From NCBI GenBank assembly GCA_951230915.1, contig OX579638.1:8450696-8514695 (forward strand): 64,000 nucleotides of DNA. Reading direction: 5' to 3'. Shown piece by piece: positions 1 through 12,783 of the stretch (its first letter is position 1; each line of letters begins with the position of its first letter). The position numbers were made by a program, and so were the translations under genes. Source of the DNA: Antitrichia curtipendula (taxonomy: Eukaryota; Streptophyta; Bryopsida; Hypnales; Leucodontaceae). Below the pieces are notes generated by a model. It did no database searches and had not been told where the DNA came from. It saw only the letters and a program-made list of their open reading frames with translations.

Positions 1-226
1 ATTTTTTTTGTTGCCTAGGCTGCCCTCCGTCCCTTGTTTTGAGCTTATTTGGTCATAATTGTTGTTCTCAAGCACCGACTGTGAAAAAAATTATATTCCC
101 ACAAAGCTTATCAGTTTTTCTATCTTCAAAAGAAATTCAAAAAGTCATGACAAAAATTCAATCCGTAGGTACCTGCCCAAAATCCCATTTGTCCCCTAAA
201 AGGACAACAGTCTTTTAGGGGTTAAT
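1..226 (+). repeat. Family A element, 3' end only
   Basis: This is the right-hand ~225 bp of the family A repeat, cut by the window edge. It shows the family's terminal block: a pyrimidine-rich 'gctgccctccgtccc', then 'ttggtcataa', then a run ending in 'cttttaggggttaa'. It matches the right end of the full copy at 12,784-13,722 almost base for base. No coding potential is seen. Confidence 0.8.
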
Positions 227-2388
227 GATATTCCCGTCCCCAGTAATGAAAACTAAAGATTGAAGCCAAATATAGTGTGAGGACCCAAGATGGGTGGAGA
301 GTTGCATGCCAAGATGTCCAATGGATTGGACATAGTCCCAAATATCTTGAGATCTCGGGTAGGTGAAGAACTTGTAAAGAGGGGTTTCAACATCACCAAA
401 AGAACAATAAATGCATCTAGTATCCATACTAAGTTTGATTTGAGCCCGCCAAGAGTTAATTGCGGAAGGTTGCTTGAGTCCATAGAAATAGTATCGCAAA
501 TTCCCTCATTATGATAATATTGACTTTTCTAAAGAAGAACATGCTTAATTCATGGATCATTCTTGTAGTGTATTTTGATATTCATTGTGGTGAAAAGAAT
601 ATACATCTATGGTGAAAATTTTGGATTTTTTTAGTATATTTTGTCATTGATGTGAATTTTTTTCAATTTTTTCAGAAATTTGTAGTAATTTCAAATTTTA
701 CCCCAAAAAATTTATGGCTTGTAGTAGACATATAATTTCATCTCAAAAATGTAAATATCATTTTTTTTCATTCATATTTAGTTGCAAATAGGATGATGGA
801 CAATGAGGCTTGAAATCAGTGGTGATGGATCTATTCTTTTAAAGTTAATGCATGATGACATATTTTTATATATTTTTTTAGATGGTTGCTGGAAGAGTGA
901 ACTACCAAGGTAAGCTTATACACTATGGACCTTTTTTCCAATTGTATGCCTATCTCCATGTCTCCAACATTTTAGCACTTAATATCTAGGACACATGTAG
1001 ACAAGGATGCAATTAGGAAGAGGTCCATAGTATATATGCCCAAATAAGGGGGCATGGGATTTGTTTTTTCTTGGAAGAGTTGAGAATCCAATTGTCAACT
1101 TCTACTACTTTCCTTCTTATTTTATCCCCAAAGCCTTTCATTGACCAAAGTAGGTTGTATGCTTAGATATACTAGTAGAAAAAGGACTAAAGAATAGCAT
1201 TAAAGCATAGTGCCCAAGACACATGTGGTCCTAATGTAGGCCTTTAACACCATGCTTTAACACTATTCCTTGGTGCCCTAAGACCACCATTCTATTAGTG
1301 GTAGAATATAGTGACTTGAGACTTTTGTTTTATTTTTTGATATTTTTAATTTAGCATCCAATCATCATCTTTTTCCTATCAAGCATGTTTCTCACAATTC
1401 CAACAAGTATTACAAATACCATATTGTTTCTTTGTTTAGAAGCAAACTTGGATAATTTTGATAGCTATAAATCTTTTTATTCTTCTTAATTTTTTTTTAT
1501 TGGTATATATGAATGTGAAAACTTTTTATCATTCTATTCATATAAATAAATGGAGTGAAATTTATGACTAATTACATTTAGAGGCAATCATGGTTCTTCT
1601 TTACAAAAATAATATTTAAAATTCTTTAAATATTCAAAATTTAGTAGATTAATTTAGGAAAAAAAAATTGGTGTAAATTTTCTACTACAACATTGTCACC
1701 ATTTTTCAACATTGACATTTTTCAAGTATTCTATTGAATTATTAGAAATATAATATTTCAAGTCAATTTTCTATTGCCTTCTACCATTGAAAAAATGATT
1801 GAATGATTTGTGACATATGTATTGTTAAAAAAATGATGTACTCTCGACTTATTTCTTCAGCATGAGATTATTCCTTCTATTTTAAGAGTGTAGGAGTATA
1901 AATTTCTTATTAAAAGTTTGAAAGACAAAACTGCACCCACAAAATGTGTTAGAATTTTTTTGTTTTGTAGATTCTAGGACTATGATCTTTAAATTCTTGA
2001 TGGTTTTTACTTTGAAATTTTGGAAGGTATACTCTAACGAGTTAACAAAAAGACCCTATAACTAAACCTACCAAATATTAAATAAAAATGAGAAACTTAG
2101 CATTGTTTTAAAAAAAAGTTGTTTGGAGATATTTTTGACTATAAATACTCAAAAAAATATGAGGGTCAAATACTTGTTGTTATCAATGTACATGCCACAT
2201 AGAGAAATGTGTATGCTACATGAAGAAAATCACCTCTCAAATAAAGGTATTTTTGACAATAATCAACATACTACATGGCACAAAAAATATTATATAAAGG
2301 GGATGTAGACAAGGCAGTAGGGCTAATTTTATAACTATCCAAGGTAGCTCAAAGCAAATTTTAAGGCAAACAATTGAAAGCTTTATCT
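227..2388. other. AT-rich intergenic sequence, no gene seen
   Basis: No frame here has the length or composition of a real gene. The short open frames near 215-514 on both strands overlap each other and resemble nothing known. A CACTA-like MITE at 1,170-1,300 is the only structure I can support. Confidence 0.6.
1170..1300. mobile_element. CACTA-like MITE
   Basis: The left end reads tactagtagaaaaaggact. The right end, reverse-complemented, begins CACTAATAGAAT. Inside lie inverted copies of a 'AATAG.RTTAAAGCAT.GTG' block. Ends of the form CACTAGTAGAAA are typical of plant CACTA elements, which also leave 3-bp target duplications; here the duplication is not clear. There is no coding capacity. 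A single similar end, 'actagtagaaaaggactaaa', occurs near 37,133. Confidence 0.5.
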
Positions 2389-3294
2389 TTAACCCCTACA
2401 AACATTAGGCCTTTTTTCCGTCAAAAATTGCTCACAATTGCCATTTCTAGTGCAAAGAGCAAAAAAACTAATTTATTTCTTCCATATGCAATAGTAAGAT
2501 CTTGTATTAGACTAGTGTGAGAATGTGTAGAAAAAATTTCAAACACTTTGACAACATATATTGCAAGATAAATGTGTTTAAAGTCAAGAAATTATGTTTT
2601 TTTGGCCCCTTGGCAAACTAATTTATGAGACTTTGAATTTTCTTAACTTAAAACTTTGTATTATAGATATTGAATTAAAAAAATTATCATGAAAATTTGA
2701 GTTGAAAAAATAAAAGTTAAGAAATTATCAAGACTTTCATTCTTTAAAAAAATTATTAAGAAGAAGAAAGTACACGATAGAGTGAGAAAATAAATCATTG
2801 ACAGTTGTAAGATGGAATTAAAACATACTTATTTCAAATGTGAGATTGTCTTAAAAATAAAATTTTACTTTATGGAATTATTTGTTATCAAAAAATATAA
2901 AAATTGAGCTCAAAAAACAAATCATATACATTAATTTTTTTTAAAGATGTTATAATTGCCCGCAAAGCAAGATGCTCTATAACTTTCACATAACAAAGTC
3001 AAATGGAATGAATAAAAGCTTTTCATGTAATTAAAATAAAAAACTGTGAGAAAAAAAATTAATTTTAATTTCAAGTTTTTGTGGATTTTGTTTTTGCCTA
3101 GTTCATTCAATAATGGTCTTGTTCTGGTATAACTTTTATTCCCAGGCACCAATTGAAATAAAAATTCTTAAAAGCTAATAAATTTTTCTATCTTTTGAGA
3201 AAGTTTCAAAAAATTTCATCAAAAATTGAGCTCATAGGTACTTGACCAAAATCATTTTTGTTCTCTAAAGGGACAATAGGACTTTAGGGGTTAA
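2389..3294 (+). repeat. Family A element, full length
   Basis: A ~906-bp non-autonomous element with TTAACCCC at the left end and ggggttaa at the right. It shares ordered internal blocks with the other copies: 'actgccattt', a 'gtaggatcttgta'-like block, 'ttgcaagat', 'gtgagattg', 'ataacttt..ttcccaggcacc'. No open frame is conserved between copies. Confidence 0.75.
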
Positions 3295-3449
3295 TGGTTC
3301 TAAGAACTAGCATGCAGAGAAAATTTTATATACAAATGGTGTTATAGGGAACAAGTTCTTTAGAGCTTAACTTGGGACCCAAGACAACTAGACTGTCGAG
3401 TCTCACCAACCAAAACCTGATAGAAGTTCTTTTGCTTTTTCTCTTAGCA

Positions 3450-3999
3450 CTAAGGTAAACCAGCCTATGACAGGCAGATTGCCTGGTTTGCCTTGTTGAC
3501 ATATTTGAAATTTTGAAATTTTTTTTTCATATAAAGGCAAACATGAAAAATTGGTAGAACAATTGAAATTTTTTTTTTTTTGACAAAGTATGAATTTGTT
3601 ACAGATTTTTGAAGTGAATTGGCCAGATGGCTCAAAACAGTCTGTAGACTATCCCACAACCATCAAAAACTATACCCATGGTGGTCATCAAACCACCCAA
3701 TGCAGTTACAATATTTCCTAACATGGTTGAAATATTTTCTAACATGGACATGACATAAAGGAATAAAAAAAGTTAGTTCATGTAATGAATTACACTAGAA
3801 AGGGACAAGTTCCTAAAACAGTCTCTAACATCTCCATCACCATCATACAAAACATTGATTTCAGCCATCAACCTACCTAATAAAGTTTTGCTTACATTAA
3901 TTGGAAAAAACCTGGCACAGATTGATGGAAAACTGTAATGGGTCATCTTATAGATGTCTGTATTAGGCACTTGGCCTGTCATAGGCTGGTTTACCTTAG
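3450..3999. mobile_element. 550-bp TIR element with near-perfect 26-bp ends
   Basis: The left end CTAAGGTAAACCAGCCTATG continues to gacaggc. The right end is its exact inverse (gcctgtcataggctgg continuing to tttaccttag). The interior has no credible gene. The TAAGGTAA...TTACCTTA ends are shared with the elements at 11,636-12,152 and 17,940-18,411, so these are probably related families. The superfamily is uncertain; no transposase is visible and the target duplication is unclear. Confidence 0.7.
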
Positions 4000-5214
4000 T
4001 ACAAATTCATCATGAGTTGAAATGGATTTGTATAGAATTTTTACTTTAAGAAAATGAAAACTGTATTGAAACTAATACAAAATTTATTTCAAACCATTTT
4101 AGTTCATGGTGGATTTGCACTAGTATAGATGTTTAGAAGTTACATATTAACCACATCTAATTGTCTCAAAGTATGGAGTTGAGTAATGTTCCTATTATTT
4201 AATTTTTTGGATCTACTTATACATTTTTTGTCCAGATATTGTACAGAAAAACTATGAATTTTCAAAGTGCTAAGAAAAGATATAACCTAAAAGCAATTCC
4301 AAACTTTCATGAATAAAAATTATTCATTTAGGCAAGTATTTTTAGAAATTGCATTTAGAAAAGGGTCGCAATTAAGTGCAAACACATTGATTATGGTTCC
4401 CTTTGCAATATCAATGTGAAATCTATTTTGCAACATTGATAGCAATATTTTTATTGAATTTTATTTATAATAATACATTTGAAGTCCCAAAGATTCACTT
4501 GAAATAAGGTAGAAAATCCCAATGCTGGCAATCACCCAATTATGACATCTACACTCTTGTACTATACATAGGGGGCCTTGGCATCAAAATTGCTTAGAGG
4601 ATTCATGGCTTTTGTAAAAATTATATCAATCTTAAAGGACCCAAAAGTTAGATGACGACCAAATTAAATTAAATGAGATGTAAAAAAATTGGGTTGCATA
4701 TTTATTTTCTTAAAAAATTTACAATATACATAAAGAATTGAAACACTTATGTATAATTTTCAAAAATATATACAAGAAGTTTCCTCCAATTAAAATTCAT
4801 TTATAATGTTTTATTTATAATAATAAATCTTAATTTTTATATTAAAAAGCACCCAAAATTAGGTAGCTTGTCCCACAATACATGTATTAAAAAAACTCAT
4901 ATAATTAGTTTTTTAATGCTATTATTGTCTACAAAAAATATTCATTTTATGTATATAATTGCATTTTTGAACTCTTTGTTAGAAGGGCTACAAGAATTTT
5001 TTACATTAAAACAAATCAAATTCCTTGAGGTTGGACTAAAATACATTATAAGTTATTATTATCAAGGCTATATAATAAAGGAGGTACGTATTTGGAATCT
5101 ACAAGCCCCTCCCATAAATGCTTGTCTCCCACCCATTTCTGCAACATATATGTCATTTTTATTGGATGTTATTGTTAGAGTATGACATCAAGCTCATATT
5201 TATTTATAGACGGT
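4000..5214. other. AT-rich intergenic sequence, no gene seen
   Basis: Low-complexity A/T-rich sequence. An open frame of 105 codons (4,868-5,185) shows no recognisable motif and has the hydrophobic, Ile/Phe/Tyr-rich composition expected of AT-rich noise. Confidence 0.55.
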
Positions 5215-6124
5215 TTAATCCCTAAAGGTTTTTGATTATGTTTTCACCAAAAACGTTCCAAACCTGCCATTTCTAATACAAGTATCAAATTCTAGAAAAA
5301 AACCATTTTTGGACACATGTAACCATAGGATCTTGTAGTAAACTTGTTTGAGAAGATGTGGAAAAAATTTCAGAATTTTCCACTATGTGGATTGCATGGT
5401 ATTATTTGAATTGAGAAAAATCCTTTTTTTGTCCCTGCGAAAATCCGGGCAGCTGCACTTCACAAGGTCCTATTTATATGAAAAATGCCCAATATGGTGG
5501 TTACTCTTTGGATTCATTTTTGAAGTCAAGTTGGCTATATGCTTGAAAATTTTCAGATCATTTGGATTTGTACAACATATAGGAAAAAAATAGTAAGTAG
5601 AAAGAAGTAGAAATTGATTCAAAACACTAAATTGTTAAGAATTTAATCATAGAATTACATAATGCCAATCCCAATGGTTATAATGTTGTAAAGACCTATC
5701 TACAGCCAGTGTTTTTTGTTTTTTCAAAAATATTGAAAATCGAGTAAAATAAAGGACTTCGAAGTTTATTTTAGAGTAGAGATTCCATAACTACCCTCAA
5801 ACTAAGAATCCTCATAACTTTCAAAGCTTCCCGCATATATATAAATCTAAAGAACCAATTTCAAATTTTTACTTTTTTTAAAAGTAATTTTTAAAGATTT
5901 TTTTTGCTGCCCGGGCTGCTTGCTGAGCATTGAAAATCACGTATCATGCAATAACTTTTTACCCATATTATCAAAAGTTATAAAAATTGTTGGACCTTAA
6001 AGCTATTCCTCGGGAAAATGTTGTGTGAAAATTTCAAAGAAAAAAATTAAAATCTCCGCTCGTAGTGAGCTGCCCCCAAAAGTTATGTTTTCAAAAAAGC
6101 ATGTTCAGTGCTTTAGAGGTTAAG
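5215..6124 (+). repeat. Family B element, full length
   Basis: A ~910-bp element flanked by TTAA on both sides (left 'ttaatccctaaagg', right 'ctttagaggttaag'). Characteristic internal blocks are 'gggcagctgcacttcac', 'gtagtaaac.tgtttgag', 'acaacatataggaaaaaa' and 'gtgagctgccc'. Close copies lie at 16,368-17,290, 34,091-35,032 (reverse) and 62,424-63,377. The short frames inside recur in the copies but are broken differently in each, which suggests they are not protein-coding. Confidence 0.8.
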
Positions 6125-6300
6125 ATTGATAAAGATGTAGTTTTGTAGATGTTGGTTTAGGTGGGCATACTTGTGAATAAATGCTTTCCAGAACAAGTTG
6201 TAGCTTTAGCCAATAAACTTCTACTTTTACAATGTTAAGCTTGTGCTTTTAAAACACTCATCAAATAGGATTAGGGGTGGGTCACTAACCTTGAATCTTT

Positions 6301-6762
6301 TTAACCCCTAAAGGACCATTGTCCCTTTGAGGAACAAATTGGAATTTGTGCAGGTACATGCACTCTCAATTTTTGTCATGATTTTAAAAAACTTTTTCGG
6401 AAGACAAAAAAATTGATTATCATAGTGGAAATATTATTAATTTTTCTATCGGTGCTTAGGAGCAAAATTTATGTCTAGATAAGTTCAAAATAGGAGAAAT
6501 TGAGTAGGAAAACTAAAATTGAAAAATCTGACTTTTTAAATTTTGAATTTTTTTTATCATATATTGTATTTTTTCCTAATAGAAAACTTTAATTCAGTTT
6601 GTTTGATTAAGTGATGTGAAAGTTACAGACAATCTAAACATCTTTTGAAAAAAATTCTTGTTGGATTCATTTTTGAATGCAATTTTTACAATTAAAAAAA
6701 AGAAGTTCCACACGCTTTACTTTTCTTGCTAGAAGAATCTCACCAATGGAATTAGTGAATTT
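6301..6762 (-). repeat. Family A element, truncated, reversed
   Basis: The terminal half of family A in reverse orientation: 'ttaacccctaaaggaccatt', then 'gtccctttgagg', running into the next copy. It abuts the forward copy at 6,763, so the two form an inverted pair. Confidence 0.7.
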
Positions 6763-7697
6763 TAAACCCTAAAGTCCCAGTGCCTATTTTCCATCAAAAA
6801 ACAATCAAAATTGCCATTTCTATAGTAAAGAGCAAAAAAATTTAATACGCTTTTTTGCATATCTAACTGTAGGATCTTTTATTAGACTAGTAAAAGAACG
6901 TGTAGAAGAAATTTTGCAAACTTTGACCATGTACATTGCAAGATATTTGCATCTAAAGTGAAAGAATCAAGTTTTTTTGCACCTTGCTTAACTACATTTT
7001 TTGGCTTTGAACTTTTATAAATTATAATTTTTACTCTATTGATTTTAAATTTCTAATTTTATCTTGGAATTTTATAAAATATAAAACTAATGTGAGAGTC
7101 TAGGAAAACAAATTAGAAAAACATACACACTTAATATCCACTGATTAAAAAATTGTTAAGTAGAAGTATGTTTGGATAATCTAAATTATTAATAGCTATA
7201 AGATGGAATTGAAATACACTAATCACAATGGTGAGATTGTTCTATTAAGATACCTTAACCTTGGAAAACCTTTATTTTTGAAAAATTGTTAAAATTGAGG
7301 TTAGAAATGAATCCTATGATTTTATTTTTTAAGAAGATGCTCTAATTGTCCAAAAAACAAGATTGTCCACAACTTTCACATAACAAATCCAAATAGAATA
7401 AACTAAAGCTTCCCATATACATTAAAAAAATATAATATTTAAAAATAAAATAGATTTTTTTACTTTAAGTTTTTATGAAGATTTTTTTCTGCCCATAGAA
7501 CTAAAATGAAGGGCTTTTTGTGCCATAACTTTTGCTCCCAAGTTCCAATTGAAATAAAAATTATGTTTTCAGGAAGCTAATGTGTTTCTCTATCTTTTCA
7601 AAAATATTTCAAAAAATCACAACAAATATTGGGACTTTAAGATCCTAACCGAAATCCATTTTGTCCTTTGAGGGGACAATGGGACTTTAGGGGCTAA
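6763..7697 (+). repeat. Family A element, full length
   Basis: Starts 'taaaccctaaagtcccag' and ends 'gggactttaggggctaag'. Internal blocks match the copies at 9,803 and 12,784. Its left terminus directly touches a truncated reversed copy. No gene is present. Confidence 0.75.
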
Positions 7698-8629
7698 GGT
7701 TCACGCATCCCAAAAATACATGTGTCAGTCTTGGTCAACTTTGACTATAACTTTCAAAATATCTATTATTAGTATGTATTTGAAGTTAAGAAAATGAAGC
7801 TTAACAAGTATAAGTTTTATTTTATTTTGAAATTTTGAAAAAATTGAAAACTTTAGAGAGTTATTGCAATTACAAGCTCCAAACATCAAAATTTATATTA
7901 CAACATATTATTTATTTTTCATTCAAAAAAAATTCTTTCAAAATGGTTTATAAAATTAAATTTATAAAGCGCTATATAAAAATTTGTTTTTTATTGTAAA
8001 CTTCATTTATGGTAAAAATTCCAACTTATTCTATTATATATTATAATTGACATGATTTGATTTCCACCTTTCACTTTAGAGATTTATAGTTATTTGATTT
8101 TTCCATTAAAATCTATAAAGAAATCAATGTCAATAGGAAATTCATTTTTTCATACATGAAAATTATCAAGATTATGTATACCAATTACATAACAGGATGA
8201 ATTTAGCTTGATAGTGAAATTTGACTTGAAGTTTGCAAGGGGTGTTTTGGGTGAAGAATAAAACAATAATTTTTCATACAAATGTCTATTGCTACTTGAA
8301 CCCCTTGAAATAATTTCAAATTAATTGGAATTATTTTTGCTATATTTACAAATTTATTTTTACCTTTAGTTTCAAAAATTATAACTATGACAATATTTAA
8401 TGAATCAAAGTGAAAATTTTCATAATGATTAACAATTCAAAGTGTCATATAAAAATATACAAGATTGAAATTTGAACACAATTTAAAAGGAAAAATTTAG
8501 CTCAAACATGATGTTTGACTATTTTGCAATGGATCTACTCTTTTAGGGGTAAAAGAGACCCCTATATGTCACAAAATATTAAGATATTCCTCATCTTCCA
8601 AAGATGTTCGAGCCCCATTCAAACTAGCA
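7698..8629. other. AT-rich intergenic sequence, no gene seen
   Basis: No recognisable coding or structural feature. Mostly A/T runs. Confidence 0.5.
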
Positions 8630-8800
8630 CTAGGACAAAATAATTGCAAAGGTCATTAGTTGAAATAGCATATTTATCTAGTGAAGTGTTGAGACCTAGA
8701 ATTTGTCTACTTCTTCAATCCACTAGGTCATCGACCAATGTAGCCAGATTAGCGGACAAGATGGAGAAGTGTTTGGAGCTTGTTTGGGGGTGACCCTAGA
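8630..8800. repeat. Repeat D, uninterrupted copy
   Basis: Contains 'aaggtcattagttgaaatag' followed after a few bases by 'agtgaagtgttgagaccta' and 'gaccaatgtagcca'. The same blocks occur near 18,440 and 19,775, but there they are separated by ~1.3 kb. This copy therefore looks like the empty-site version of that locus. Confidence 0.6.
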
Positions 8801-8950
8801 CTTATTTGGTGGAAGAGCATTCTTTTTTTCTCCGACAAGTCTAAAGTCATATCTGATGAACTGGACGGCACATATAACAACTTGATGACATAGAAGTATT
8901 CTGGAAGGGTGAAATACTAACCAAGGTTCTACATCAGGAAAGTATCTCCC

Positions 8951-9150
8951 ATTACAACAATATTGTTTCAATGGTTTCACAGTCCAATATTGAAAGTATA
9001 TTGTTATTGTACAAAAACTATATTGAAACAATATACTTTCAATTGGAAAGCATTGTTTTCACTTAAACTACATTGTTGCAGTATTGATTTTGTACTCAAG
9101 TAATACACTTGTAGTGTAAAACCATTGAAACAATACTGCAACAATTCTAA
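8951..9150. repeat. 200-bp imperfect inverted repeat
   Basis: The left arm 'acaatattgtttcaatgg' pairs with the right arm 'ccattgaaacaatactgc'. Near the centre 'gaaagtatattg' pairs with 'caatatactttc'. This is a MITE-like foldback with no coding content. Confidence 0.6.
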
Positions 9151-9159
9151 CAGAGTAGG

Positions 9160-9802
9160 GGGTAGTTCCCAATGAGTACTAATCACGCTTTCTTTAGTCG
9201 TCTCATCTAAACTAACCCTCAATATCCAACCCCAAGGCTTCATTTTTTGACAAAATCTGAAAGATGGGAAATAGAATTTTGTTGATATGAGGTCTCTTTC
9301 AAACTTGCTTTGCATACCCCAACCCCATCAACCAACTTAATGCCTACTATTTGCTGAGTGGAATCCGTTCCTTTATTCTTGATTTTCAAACTTTTCTACA
9401 CAATACCTATCCAAATTCCACCAAGAAAAGCATGTTAACTTACATGATTTAAGGTACCTACACCTAAAATCACACATATATTGAAAACCTTTTGGGGTTT
9501 GGAGGGGGGTAGTCAAAAGGGGATTCTAGTTTCTCTTAGAATGCAAATTTTTGGACACCGTATGAATAAATCATTAATTTTACAGTGCTGAAATTATGCA
9601 GTTCTAAAATTAACCATAGACTCTCATGAGTAGTCATAGTATGTTTTATGCAAGGATATTGAATGTGCGAATTAGGTGTAGTTACTTCAAGACATCATGA
9701 ATCCACTCTGCAAAATGCTCCGCCAAATAAATTTCTAACTTTTAAATAGTTCATGATTAGGACTTGAAATTTGTACCATTAGAACAACATCTCAAACTAT
9801 TG
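9160..9802. other. Intergenic sequence, no gene seen
   Basis: No gene or repeat boundary that I can support between the inverted repeat and the next family A copy. Confidence 0.45.
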
Positions 9803-10735
9803 TAATCCCTAAAGTCCCAAGGCCTCTTTTCCATCAAAAAAACACTCAAAACTGCCATTTCTATAGCAAAGAGCAATAAAATGTAAAAAATGTTATTTTT
9901 TGCATAACTAATCGTAGAATCTTATACTAGACTAGTATAAAAACATGTGGAAAGAAAATCACCAATTTTGACCATATAGATTGGAAGATCTTTGTGTTTA
10001 AAGTGAAGGAAACAAGTTTTTTGGCACCTTTATTGACTATATTTTTTGGCTTTGAACCTACATAACTTATAATTTTTGCTCTATTGATTTTGAATTTCTA
10101 ATTTTATATGATAAAAATTTGAGTTGAGAGTATAATAAAAAAAAAAAATTTAAAACATACTTAGTTTCTACTCATTAAAAATTTGTTAAGTAGATATAGG
10201 TTCAAGATTGAAGGAAAATATGAATTTTTAATAGCTCTAAGATGGAATTCAAATACACGAATTCCAATAGTGAGATTGTTCTAATAAGAGACTTTAACCT
10301 TGTAAAACTTTTTTTCTTTTTAATTTTGAAATTTGAGGTCATAATTGAATTCTACAAGTTATTTTTTCAAGAAGATGCTTTGATTGCTTGAAATAACAAG
10401 ATTGTCCACAACTTTCACATAACAAATCCAAATAGAATAAATCAAAGCTTTCCATGTACATAAAAATATAATCTACACAAAAATCAAAACTTTAATGTTT
10501 TACTTAAAGTTTTTTCCAAGTTATTTTTTGCCCCCCAAACTAAATAAAAGGCTTTTTGTGCCATAACTTTTGCATCCAAGCTCCAATTTGAAATAAAAAT
10601 TATATTTTCAAAAAGCTAATGTGTTTTTCTATCTTCACAAAAAAAAAATTCAGAAAAACACAACACATACTGAGACCATGGGAGCTTGTCCAAAATCCAT
10701 TTTATCCCTTGAGTGGACAATGGAACTTTAGGGAC
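9803..10735 (+). repeat. Family A element, forward member of an inverted pair
   Basis: Starts 'taatccctaaagtcccaag' and ends near 'tggaactttaggg'. The next ~830 bp are the same family in reverse, so 9,803-11,575 is a tail-to-tail inverted pair. The terminal TTAA is lost at both ends of this copy. Confidence 0.75.
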
Positions 10736-10739
10736 TCTT

Positions 10740-11575
10740 GGAATTTTGGGTAGGCTTGAGTGATCTCAATTTTTAACATGATTTTTTGAATTCTTTTAAA
10801 GGTAGAAAATCAGATTAGATTTGGGAAATATAATTTTTATTTCAATCGGAGCCTGGGAGCAAAAGTTATGCCACCAAGAGTCCTAAAAGCAACTTCAAGG
10901 ACAATCCCCCAAAAATCACAAAAAGTTGAATTTTATGAATTTTGAATTTTTTTCTCAAAGATTGTATGTTTGTTTAAATTTGAAGCTTTGATTCATTCTA
11001 TTTGAAAAAGTGACAATAAATTTATGGACAATCTTGTGTTTTAGGCAATCTAAGCATCTTTTTGAAAAATTAACTTAAGTTTGCTTGCTAGAACAATCTC
11101 ACCATTGGAATTAATGTGTTTCAATTTCATCTCGAAGCTATTAACATTTTAGTTATCCTTTTCAATCTTGAAACTACTTCTACCTAATAATTTTTTAATG
11201 AGTGAACATTTAATGTTTTTTTGTTGAATTTTTTTTTTCTAGATTTCCAACTCAAATCTTTAACATAAAAAATTATAAAGTAAAAATCAATAGTGCAAAA
11301 AATTTAAGTTAAGAAGATTGAAAGCCAAAAAATCTAATTGAGCAAGGATAAATAAAACTTGTTTTCTTCACATTAAATGCAAATATCTTGAAATTTACGC
11401 CATCAAATTTTTGAAATTTTTGCCATGCATTCTTATACTAGTTTAGTACACGATCCTATGGTTAGATATGTAAAAAAAAAAACAATTAAGTTAATTCTCT
11501 TTGCAATAGAAATGATAGTTCTAAGTGTGTTTTTTATAGAAAAAAACCCGGTTTGGGACTTATGTGGTTAATTGG
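10740..11575 (-). repeat. Family A element, reversed member of an inverted pair
   Basis: Reverse-orientation family A blocks: 'ggcttgag', 'cggagcctgggagcaaaagt', 'tctcaccattggaatta' and, at the far end, 'cggtttgggactta'. It lacks the extreme terminus where it meets the forward copy. Confidence 0.7.
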
Positions 11576-11635
11576 GTACAAGTAATCTCAAATTTAGACA
11601 TTTCATGACAAAACAAACCACTTTAAAGGACATAA

Positions 11636-12152
11636 TAAGGTAAAATATCCCATTGTAATTAGAATTAGGAACTTGACCTCATGTGGTTGTTGAAATTTTT
11701 CAATTTTTTTCCATAGTAGTACAAGTGTAAGAAACATAATAATTTGTTACGAATTTTTGAAGTGTTCAATGCATCATGGCCCAAAAGAGTTTGTAGACTA
11801 CCTTAGAACCAACAAAATCTGAATCCATCATGTTCATTTTGCTCACCTGAAGCAATCATGCTATTTTCTAATAAGGAAGGCCTAAAAAGCCAATTTTTAA
11901 CCTAGTGCCTAAATAAGGTCTTTTGCTCTAGCACTCTTTACAAACCGGAGTGGCATCTCTCTATCAATTTTCCACTTAGGTTAAGTAGGCCTAGGGCGCA
12001 TGATTGATTTTTTTCTTTTTCTTTTTTTGTGGGCTTTTTTTCCTCTTTAATGGTCAATCTTCTTTCAAAAAAAAGAAAAGAAAAAATCAATTCTTACAAT
12101 CAATTCTCATTGAATAACTGGGTCTTCTGACCACAATGGGCTGTTCTACCTT
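11636..12152. mobile_element. Family C TIR element, copy 1
   Basis: The left end 'taaggtaaaatatcccattg' and the right end 'caatgggctgttctacctta' are inverted repeats. The interior blocks 'ttagaattaggaacttgacc' and 'tcaatgcatcatgg' match copy 2 at 17,940-18,411. Non-autonomous. Confidence 0.65.
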
Positions 12153-12783
12153 AATGGAAAGAAAACATTGATGCGACAATAGGAATGGGAAATTGTGCCG
12201 TGTACACAATGTCTGGCATGTCACTGTCTGTCTGACAAAAACAAAAGGACGCCCCATAGCAGCAGCGGCCCAGAAGCTCCGTCAAGCACTTTGGAACTGC
12301 TTACTGTTTTGTTTTTTGGGACAGAAGGGTACATTGTATAGTTTAATGTATTCAAGCAAACCTGATGCCATGCAGTAGCTGTCAGTTTTAGTTCAGCTGG
12401 CTTCCATTAAGGTAGGAGGCTCTGAAATGGCACATGTAAGGGCTGGTCTGCCTTTTCTCTGTATTTCATTGGACTGGAATAATTTTAGCTCATTTTTCAG
12501 ACAAAGAAAAATAGATGAGGAACCTAACCCAAGTCATAACATTCAAAAGCCTTCAGAGAGGCTGCCTTTCCCTCTCTGAAGTCTTCATCCACGAAATGCA
12601 TCCATATATTATTAATGTAAGCTTCAGGACCGAGACAATGGCAGTACATTTATGGTGCGACCTATTTTTTGGCTAATTTTAGGACAAAATATACAAACAA
12701 ATAATTATAGAGATAGATGGTCTGTCAAAACCCAAAGAATTCATTGAGTATTATGCCAATGAAATCTAGCCATTTGCCATCAA

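Noticed and set aside
4868..5185. 105-codon plus-strand frame
   Set aside because: AT-driven Ile/Phe/Tyr-rich composition, no motif, no neighbours; treated as chance.
5348..5593. 81-codon frame recurring in family B copies (also at 34,751 and 62,424-62,823)
   Set aside because: The recurrence reflects DNA repeat identity; copies are open in different frames and strands, with no conserved protein.
8723..9315. Two overlapping ~100-codon minus-strand frames
   Set aside because: They run through repeat D and the 200-bp palindrome, so they are by-products of repeats.
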